Assembly: GCA_002343455.1 (NCBI GenBank)
Contig: DDSR01000485.1
Location: forward strand, 1 to 12,255
Direction: 5' to 3'
DNA from: Deltaproteobacteria bacterium UBA2385
GTDB taxonomy: Bacteria; Myxococcota_A; UBA796; UBA2385
Length of the DNA stretch: 12,255 nucleotides
Made by a program: the position numbers and the translations under genes
In this document: positions 6,746 to 12,255 of the stretch, piece after piece
Layout: every line of letters begins with the position of its first letter
How positions within the stretch are numbered: position 1 is the first letter of the stretch
Notes under the pieces: generated by a model
Told to the model about the DNA's origin: nothing
Databases searched by the model: none
The model's input: the letters and a program-made list of their open reading frames with translations, nothing else

Positions 6746-7579
6746 GTGATCCTGCTCTCGCTCGTCTGCGCCGTCGCCTTCGCCCAGGACGACCTCGCCG
6801 AGTTCACCACCGCCGAGAAGGGCGCGGAGGGGGCCGAGAAGCCCGAGACCGACCTCTCCGCCGAGTTCGGCGGCGCGCTGGTCAGCGGCAACGCCATCTA
6901 CTACTCGCTCAACGGCTCGCTGGTCTTCTCCCACAAGTGGCTGAAGAACAAGCTGCGCGCCGACGCCCGCTCGACCTACAGCGCGGGCAAGGCCGACGGC
7001 GACGGCGACGGCACCCTCAACGACGCCGAGCGCTCCATCGCCAACCAGGAGCTGGCCCGCAAGTTCTCCAGCGACGTCCGCTACGACCGCTACCTGACCG
7101 AGCGGGACGCGCTCTACGTCTGGGTCGGCGGCATGCACGACCCCTTCGCCGGCTACGACGTCCGCGTCCACGAGCAGCTCGGCTACGCCCGCGACGTCGT
7201 CAGCAACGACAAGACCAAGCTCAGCACCGAGGTCGGCTTCGACTGGGCCCACGAGTTCTTCACCGAGCCCCAGGCCGAGGGCAACAACTTCCTCGAAGAC
7301 AGCGACACCTACGAGAACGTGCTGGCCGGCCGCGTCGGTGTCGGCTTCTCGCACGCCTTCAACGAGAGCGTCTCCTTCACCGACACCGTCGACACCTACG
7401 TCAACGTGATGGATCCGGCCGACACGCGCGTCCTGAACTCGGCCGCGCTGAACACCAAGCTCAGCGGCACCTTCTCCTTGAAGCTCAGCCACCAGCTCAC
7501 CTTCGACAACGTCCCGGTCGAGGGCTTCCAGAAGCTGGACCAGACCAGCATGGTGACCTTCGTGGCGTCGATCTTCTGA
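6746..7579 (+). CDS. DUF481-family outer-membrane beta-barrel protein with EF-hand loop
   Basis: Predicted outer-membrane protein of the DUF481 (YdiY-like) family, whose function is unknown. From the GTG at 6746 (GGGAGG 6735-6740, 5 nt spacing) it has 277 residues. The N-terminus is a short uncharged hydrophobic stretch with likely cleavage after AFA (residue 13), before QDD. Family features are FGGALVSGNAIYYSLNGSL (41-59), alternating polar/hydrophobic strands, RYDRYLTERD (112-121), GYDVRVHEQLGY (136-147), and a C-terminal Phe typical of BAM substrates. Unusually, DGDGDGTLNDAE (84-95) is a perfect 12-residue EF-hand calcium loop. An in-frame ATG at 6653 with its own GGAGG would add 31 residues, including basic ones ahead of the hydrophobic stretch, so the true start is open. 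It is the first gene after the sigma-54 promoter, and dbpA follows 40 bp later. Confidence 0.82.
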   Translation: MILLSLVCAVAFAQDDLAEFTTAEKGAEGAEKPETDLSAEFGGALVSGNAIYYSLNGSLVFSHKWLKNKLRADARSTYSAGKADGDGDGTLNDAERSIANQELARKFSSDVRYDRYLTERDALYVWVGGMHDPFAGYDVRVHEQLGYARDVVSNDKTKLSTEVGFDWAHEFFTEPQAEGNNFLEDSDTYENVLAGRVGVGFSHAFNESVSFTDTVDTYVNVMDPADTRVLNSAALNTKLSGTFSLKLSHQLTFDNVPVEGFQKLDQTSMVTFVASIF

Positions 7580-7619
7580 TCTCCTCGACGGGGAGGCCCG
7601 GGGCCGGTACGGCGCTCCG

Positions 7620-8999
7620 ATGCTGACCTCCTTCGACGCGCTCGCCCTCCGCCCCGAGCTCCACGAGGCCCTGGCCGCCGTGGGCTACCGGGAGCCGACC
7701 CCGATCCAGGCCCAGGCCCTGCCCGCCATGCTGGAGGGCGTCGACGTCATCGGCCAGGCCCGCACCGGCAGCGGCAAGACCGCCGCCTTCGGCCTCTGCC
7801 TGCTCAACCGCCTCGACCTGGACCTGCTCCAGCCGCAGGCCCTGGTGCTCTGCCCCACCCGGGAGCTGGCCGACCAGGTCGGCGCCGAGCTGCGTCGGCT
7901 CGCGGCGCGCCTGCCCAACCTGCGCATCCTCAGCCTCTGCGGCGGCCAGCCCAACCGGGACCAGAAGCGCGGTCTGGAAGGCGGCTGCCACGTCGTCGTG
8001 GGCACCCCTGGGCGGATCCGCAAGCACCTCGACACCGGCGGACTGCAGCTCTCTGCCCTGCGGGTCCTGGTGCTGGACGAGGCCGATCGGCTGCTGGACA
8101 TGGGCTTCCAGGAGGAGGTCGACGCCATCGTCGCCGACTGCCCCGAGCAGCGGCAGACCCTGCTCTTCTCGGCGACTTTCCCCGAGGAGATCGAGCGCCT
8201 CTGCGGGCGGGTCCAGCACGCCCCCTACCGGGTCTCGGTCGAGGCCCAGGTCGCGCCCGAGCTGCTCCGCCAGATGGCCTTCCGCTGCACCCCCGATCAG
8301 CGCCACCCCACCGTCGCCCGCCTGCTGCGGGCCTTTCGACCCTCCTCCGCCCTGGTCTTCTGCGAGACGCGCGAGGACTGCGAGGACCTGACGGCCTTCC
8401 TGGCACACCGAGGTGCGGTGGCCCTGGCCCTGCACGGCCAGAAGGAGCAGCGGGAGCGGGACGCGGCCCTGATCCAGCTCAACCACGGCAGCGTCAGCGT
8501 CCTGGTCGCCACCAACGTCGCCGCCCGCGGTCTGGACATCCCCGCCCTGCCCCTGGTCATCATCAGCGAGCTCTCGCCCGACCCGGAGAGTCACCTGCAC
8601 CGCATCGGCCGCACCGGTCGGGCCGGAGAGGCCGGGTTGGCGCTGAGCGTGGTCGCCGGCGCCCGCGAGCTGGCCCGGCTGGAGGCGATCGAGACCTTCA
8701 TGGGCCTGCGCATCGAGCGAGTGATCACCCCGGACGAGGGCGAGGGCCTCTCCTTCCTGACCCCGCCCAACCGCACCCTGCTGATCCTGGCCGGGCGAGA
8801 GGACAAGATCAGCCGCGGCGACGTCCTGGGCGCGCTGGTCAAGGAGGGCGGGCTGCCTCCCGAGGCCATCGGCCGGCTGGACCTGGGGCGCAAGACCTGC
8901 GCGGTCGCGGTGGCGAGGGAGCACGCCGATGCAGCCCTCCGCTACCTGCAGAGCGGTCGGGTGAAGGGCCAGCGCGTGCGGGTGACGATGCTGAGCTGA
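7620..8999 (+). CDS. dbpA: ATP-dependent DEAD-box RNA helicase DbpA
   Basis: RNA helicase that remodels 23S rRNA during large-subunit assembly; DbpA is known to recognise hairpin 92. The 459 residues match the E. coli protein (457). Motifs in order: Q-motif PTPIQ (26-30), Walker A ARTGSGKT (47-54), PTREL (79-83), TPGR (129-132), DEAD (153-156), SAT (184-186), TNVAARGLD (298-306) and HRIGRTGR (327-334). The C-terminal about 75 residues, with DKISRGDVLGALVKEGGLP (395-413) and a final VKGQRVRV, form the DbpA RNA-binding domain, which separates it from RhlE or CsdA. Motif V has Asn299 where many members have Asp. The ATG at 7620 has only a weak ribosome site and lies 40 bp after the DUF481 stop; the next gene starts 17 bp after its own stop. 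Its presence in an apparently sigma-54-driven operon is unusual for a housekeeping helicase. Confidence 0.95.
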   Translation: MLTSFDALALRPELHEALAAVGYREPTPIQAQALPAMLEGVDVIGQARTGSGKTAAFGLCLLNRLDLDLLQPQALVLCPTRELADQVGAELRRLAARLPNLRILSLCGGQPNRDQKRGLEGGCHVVVGTPGRIRKHLDTGGLQLSALRVLVLDEADRLLDMGFQEEVDAIVADCPEQRQTLLFSATFPEEIERLCGRVQHAPYRVSVEAQVAPELLRQMAFRCTPDQRHPTVARLLRAFRPSSALVFCETREDCEDLTAFLAHRGAVALALHGQKEQRERDAALIQLNHGSVSVLVATNVAARGLDIPALPLVIISELSPDPESHLHRIGRTGRAGEAGLALSVVAGARELARLEAIETFMGLRIERVITPDEGEGLSFLTPPNRTLLILAGREDKISRGDVLGALVKEGGLPPEAIGRLDLGRKTCAVAVAREHADAALRYLQSGRVKGQRVRVTMLS

Positions 9000-9016
9000 G
9001 CGGACTAAGAGCGTCG

Positions 9017-11341
9017 ATGTCCACCCCCACCGTCCCGCCCTCCGTCCCCCGCGCGCTCGTCGGCTACGTCGACAGCCCGGCCACCCCCTCGCTGGACCCT
9101 GCGCGGCTGGGTCGGGTGGAAGCCCAGGCCGACGGGCCGCTGCACGCCTGGGGGTTCACGACGATCCGGCTTCGCTACACCGTCGGCCACCACGGGCTCG
9201 ACGATCGCGGCGGGCTGAAGATCGTGATGCGATTCCCCTACGACGGGGGCGACTGGCAGGTCGAGGACCCGGCGGCGCCCAACTTCGTACGCATCGAGGC
9301 CTCCCGCCCCTGCCTCTTCCGCTCCGAGTACAAGGCCTTCGGAGACGCCCGGCCCTGGTTCCGGGTCTTTCGCCTGCAGCTCACCGGCGGCTGCCTGGGC
9401 GAGGGCGACACCGTCGACATCGTGCTCGGCGAGCGGGGCGGAGGCTCGCCCGGCTTGCGGGTGCAGAGCTTCTGCGAGGACGCCTGGGAGCTGCGGGTCC
9501 TGGTCGACCCCTGCGCGACCGGGCACTTCCAGGAGGTCCCCGGCGGGGTGGCCTTCCCCGTCCTCCCCGGACCGGCGCGGCGCTGGCGGGCGGTGCTGCC
9601 CGGTCGACGCCTCCCTGGAGCGCCCTGCTGGCTGGGCCTCAAGGCCGAGGACATCGGCGGCAACCCGACCTCTGTCGGCTTGAGGCGGCTGCGCCTGCGG
9701 CCCTCGCTCCCGGTCGAGGGCCTGCCCGAGCTGGTCGAGGCCTGGCCCGGTCGAGCCCTGCGCCTGGAGGGCTTCACGGTGCGGGCGGAGCGGGGCGAGG
9801 TGCTGCGCATCGAGCTCGAGGACGCCGACACCGGCGAGGCGCTCGGCGCCAGCAACCCGATGCTCGTCGCCGAGCGGCCCTCCTGGTGGGCCGATCTGCA
9901 CGGCCAGTCCGGCGAGACTGTCGGCATCAACAGCGCCGACTCCTGGTTCCGCTTCGGCCGGGATCTCTCCTTCCTGGACGCCTGCGCCCACCAGGCCAAC
10001 TGCTTCCAGATCAACGCGGCCTTCTGGGAGCAGCTCGACGGCCTCGCCCAGCGCTGGGAGCAGCCCGGCCGCTACATCACGCCGCCTGGCTACGAGTGGT
10101 CCGGCAACACCGCGGTCGGCGGCGACCGCAACGTCTGGTACCGCCGCTCCGGCCGGCCGATCCGCCGCTCCTCGCACGCGCTGCTGACCGACCACGGCGA
10201 CGCCGCCAGCGACGCCACCACCGCCCATGTGCTCTTCCAGGCCCTGGCGGCCGAGGAGCAGGTCGGCGAGGTCGTCGTCGCCGCCCACGTCGGCGGCCGC
10301 CACGCCGACCTCGCCTACGCCCACGACGGCCGCTTCGAGCGGGTGGTGGAGATCCACAGCGCCTGGGGCACCTTCGAGTGGCTGCTGCTGGACGCGCTGG
10401 CCCTGGGCCACCGGGTGGGCGTCGTCGCCAACAGCGACGGCCACAAGGGGCGGCCGGGAGCCTCCTGGCCCGGGGCCGCGACCTTCGGCGCCGTCGGCGG
10501 CCTGACCGCCTGGACCTCCGACGAGCTGAGCCGCGACGGCCTCTTCGACGCCCTGCTGGCCCGCCGCACCTGGGCCACCAGCGGCAGCCGCATCGATCTG
10601 GACGTGAAGGTGCGCCAGCAAGGGGCCACCCGACGCTTCGACCAGGACCCGGCGGTCTTCCCCTCGGCCTCCTCCTCTCCCGCCGAGGAGCTCGGCCACG
10701 GCGACATCGCCTCCACCCGGGCGAGCCGCTCGACGGTGCGGGTGCGGGTGCGGGCGCCCTCGGGGCTGCTGCGGATCGAGCTGCGGGTGGGCGCGAAGAC
10801 CGTGGCGAGCTGGAGTCCGCCCGTCGGGGAGACCCGGCGCGTGCGGCTGAGCTGGGAGGGGGCCGAGTACCGCGGGCGAGGCCGCCAGACCTGCTGGGAC
10901 GGGCAGGCCAGCCTGCAGGGCGCGGAGCTGCGGCGGGTCGAGTCCTTCGCCAGCTGGAGCCCGGAGCCCGGGCTTCACGTCGAGGGCGAGCGGCTCAGCT
11001 GGGAGGCCGTCACCACCGGCAACCGGGGCGGCTGGGATCTCTGGTGGTCGCCTCTCGGAGATCAGCACCCCTGCCTCTCCGTTCGCACCGGCCCGGCCTC
11101 GCTCGAAGCCCGCTTGGACCAGCTCCCCGCCGAGGGCCTCGTCGTGGAAGCGGGAGGCCTGGGCCGTCGCCTCAGCCTCCAGCCGCTGCCCGAGGAGCCC
11201 CTGCCGCGCGACCTGGACCTCGACGTCGAGGTCGAGCACCTCCCCGCCGGCGACACGCCCATCTGGGTCGTGGTGAGCTGCGAGGACGGCCACCAGGCCT
11301 GGTCCAGCCCTGTCTATCTCTTCCCCGAGGCCACCCGATGA
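9017..11341 (+). CDS. DUF3604 protein with PHP-like metal-dependent hydrolase core
   Basis: Large (774 residues) cytoplasmic-looking protein without signal peptide or membrane segments. The core (about 286-525) matches the DUF3604 pattern related to PHP phosphoesterases. Putative metal ligands are D293 and H295 in ADLHGQS, H325, H424 in AAHVGG, E445 and H447 in VEIHSAWG, and D474 and H476 in NSDGHKGRPG. GYEWSGN (358-364) and RPIRRSSHAL (380-389) are further conserved blocks. The N-terminal about 285 and C-terminal about 250 residues look beta-rich and resemble nothing I can name. The ATG at 9017 has a weak ribosome site and lies 17 bp after dbpA. Its stop overlaps the next ATG by 4 bp, so translation of the two is probably coupled and their products may act on related compounds. 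Family members are often called metal-dependent hydrolases, but no substrate is established here. The ligand set is seen; catalysis is inferred. Confidence 0.8.
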   Translation: MSTPTVPPSVPRALVGYVDSPATPSLDPARLGRVEAQADGPLHAWGFTTIRLRYTVGHHGLDDRGGLKIVMRFPYDGGDWQVEDPAAPNFVRIEASRPCLFRSEYKAFGDARPWFRVFRLQLTGGCLGEGDTVDIVLGERGGGSPGLRVQSFCEDAWELRVLVDPCATGHFQEVPGGVAFPVLPGPARRWRAVLPGRRLPGAPCWLGLKAEDIGGNPTSVGLRRLRLRPSLPVEGLPELVEAWPGRALRLEGFTVRAERGEVLRIELEDADTGEALGASNPMLVAERPSWWADLHGQSGETVGINSADSWFRFGRDLSFLDACAHQANCFQINAAFWEQLDGLAQRWEQPGRYITPPGYEWSGNTAVGGDRNVWYRRSGRPIRRSSHALLTDHGDAASDATTAHVLFQALAAEEQVGEVVVAAHVGGRHADLAYAHDGRFERVVEIHSAWGTFEWLLLDALALGHRVGVVANSDGHKGRPGASWPGAATFGAVGGLTAWTSDELSRDGLFDALLARRTWATSGSRIDLDVKVRQQGATRRFDQDPAVFPSASSSPAEELGHGDIASTRASRSTVRVRVRAPSGLLRIELRVGAKTVASWSPPVGETRRVRLSWEGAEYRGRGRQTCWDGQASLQGAELRRVESFASWSPEPGLHVEGERLSWEAVTTGNRGGWDLWWSPLGDQHPCLSVRTGPASLEARLDQLPAEGLVVEAGGLGRRLSLQPLPEEPLPRDLDLDVEVEHLPAGDTPIWVVVSCEDGHQAWSSPVYLFPEATR

Positions 11342-12255
11342 GCGAAGCCCCCTGGCCCCTGCGCGTCAGCGATGGCGTCTGCCTGGACACCTCCCTGGTC
11401 CTCCCCGAGGGCGAGCCGCCGGCCGGAGGCTGGCCCGCGGTGCTGCTGGTCCACGGGCACGGCGAGGACGGCAGCAAGGCGATGACCCTGGATCGCGGCC
11501 GCCGCCTCGCCGGGAGAGGGATCGTTGCGCTCTGCCTGACGGTGCGCGGCCAGGGGGCCAGCGAGGGCCTCTCCTTCCACCTCGGCGCGCGCGAGCTCTT
11601 CGATCTGCTCGAGGTGATCGACCTCCTGATGGCCCACCCGGCTGTCGACGCCGAGCGCGTGGCCGTCTGCGGCAGCAGCCAGGGCGGCTGGCACGCCTGG
11701 ATGGCCGCCTGCTGGCATCCGCGGGTCCGCACGGTGGTCCCCGAGAACATCTTCGTCGACTACGCCGACTTCGCGCTGCCCCAGGGCTGCCTCTCGACCT
11801 GGTTCTTCACCCGGACCATGCGCCGCCGGGTGATGAGCGCCGGCCTGCAGGACATGGCCCGCCAGTGGGCCATCGCCGGGGAGTGGGAGCGGCTGACGGC
11901 CTGGCTCTCCCCGATGTCGCCCTCGGTGCACGCCGGGCGCATCCGCTGCCCGGTGCTGGTGGTGCACGGCTGGCACGATCTGGGCATGCCGGCGAACCCC
12001 ATCCTGGCGACCTTGGAGGGGCTCCGCTCCCCCTGGCAGCTGGCGATCGGGGGCGGCGGGCATGACGGGCAGGACGACGCCGAGGCCCTCCGGCAGCGCA
12101 CCGCCCTGGTCGACGCCTGGTTGGACCACCACCTCCTCGGCCTCGGTCCGGCGCCTGCGCCTCGCCTCGTCACCTGGGTCCAGCGGCCCGGCTGGGAGCA
12201 TCGCAGCGCCGCCTCCTTCGGCCCCGAGCGGTGGGAGACCCTCTACCTGCGGCAT
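11338..12255 (+). CDS. S15/CocE-type alpha/beta-hydrolase (3' end outside window)
   Basis: Serine hydrolase of the X-Pro dipeptidyl-peptidase/CocE group, which cleaves peptide or ester bonds. 306 codons are present and the frame is open at the right edge. The fold signature is complete: oxyanion region LLVHGHGEDG (36-45), nucleophile elbow GSSQGG with Ser114, acid D214 in HGWHD, and His242 in GGGHDG. After about residue 275 the sequence (TWVQRPGWEH, then FGPERWETLYL) looks like the start of the C-terminal jelly-roll typical of S15 enzymes, so the missing part is probably that domain. There is no signal peptide, so it is expected to be cytoplasmic. The start ATG overlaps the preceding stop as ATGA, which indicates translational coupling with the DUF3604 gene. 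Amidase, esterase and peptidase activities cannot be told apart from sequence alone. Confidence 0.87.
   Translation, partial: MSEAPWPLRVSDGVCLDTSLVLPEGEPPAGGWPAVLLVHGHGEDGSKAMTLDRGRRLAGRGIVALCLTVRGQGASEGLSFHLGARELFDLLEVIDLLMAHPAVDAERVAVCGSSQGGWHAWMAACWHPRVRTVVPENIFVDYADFALPQGCLSTWFFTRTMRRRVMSAGLQDMARQWAIAGEWERLTAWLSPMSPSVHAGRIRCPVLVVHGWHDLGMPANPILATLEGLRSPWQLAIGGGGHDGQDDAEALRQRTALVDAWLDHHLLGLGPAPAPRLVTWVQRPGWEHRSAASFGPERWETLYLRH

Noticed and set aside
8401..8418. TGGCAC...TGC resembling a sigma-54 promoter within dbpA
   Set aside because: The GG and GC are eleven bases apart instead of ten, and the site lies inside conserved coding sequence.
7497..8924. Open frame of 475 codons on the minus strand
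   Set aside because: It is opposite dbpA, which carries every DEAD-box motif; the antisense product shows no domain.
9005..11293. Open frame of 762 codons on the minus strand
   Set aside because: It mirrors the DUF3604 gene and encodes repetitive Gly/Ala/Val sequence without a recognisable domain.
11314..12255. Open minus-strand frame reaching the right edge
   Set aside because: It is opposite the S15-type hydrolase, whose catalytic triad and ATGA-coupled start are clear on the plus strand.

Overview
The window is high-GC bacterial DNA with densely packed genes. Its gene families (a Ser/Thr kinase with an HRDVNP catalytic loop, an NtrC-type sigma-54 activator, a short aromatic-rich lipoprotein, a GT-C glycosyltransferase fused to TPRs) suggest a myxobacterium-like lineage (Myxococcota, the former Deltaproteobacteria). 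This placement is inferred from gene content only. I see no tRNA, rRNA, CRISPR array, insertion sequence or integrase. The window reads as chromosomal, not as a mobile island.

Left part, minus strand (1-2481): an RlmI-type rRNA methyltransferase is followed by a membrane-anchored Ser/Thr protein kinase that runs off the left edge. The two are 47 bp apart, or 8 bp if an upstream ATG starts the kinase. A 78-bp divergent gap separates them from the plus-strand genes.

Middle, plus strand (2560-6300): a 141-residue lipoprotein of unknown function; a polytopic GT39-like glycosyltransferase with a C-terminal TPR region, whose Shine-Dalgarno lies in a hairpin; and a complete NtrC-family response regulator (REC, AAA+ with GAFTGA, Fis-type HTH) with no sensor kinase gene beside it.

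Intergenic 6301-6745: this is the most informative non-coding stretch. Its first 180 bases drop to about 50% GC by direct count. It carries a pair of 9-bp direct repeats and a 10-bp palindrome upstream of a near-consensus sigma-54 promoter (TGGCACG-N4-GTGCT at 6444-6459). Downstream lies a leader of about 275 nt with several predicted stem-loops.

Right part, plus strand (6746-12255): a DUF481 outer-membrane beta-barrel carrying a canonical EF-hand calcium loop, the DEAD-box RNA helicase DbpA, a large PHP-like DUF3604 protein, and an S15/CocE-type alpha/beta-hydrolase cut by the right edge. Gaps are 40 bp, 17 bp and a 4-bp ATGA overlap, so these four genes probably form one operon. The simplest reading, which is inference, is that the neighbouring activator drives this operon from the sigma-54 promoter. 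No defence, secretion or biosynthetic system is recognisable. The best candidates for something new are the activator/promoter/structured-leader arrangement and the coupled DUF3604-hydrolase pair.
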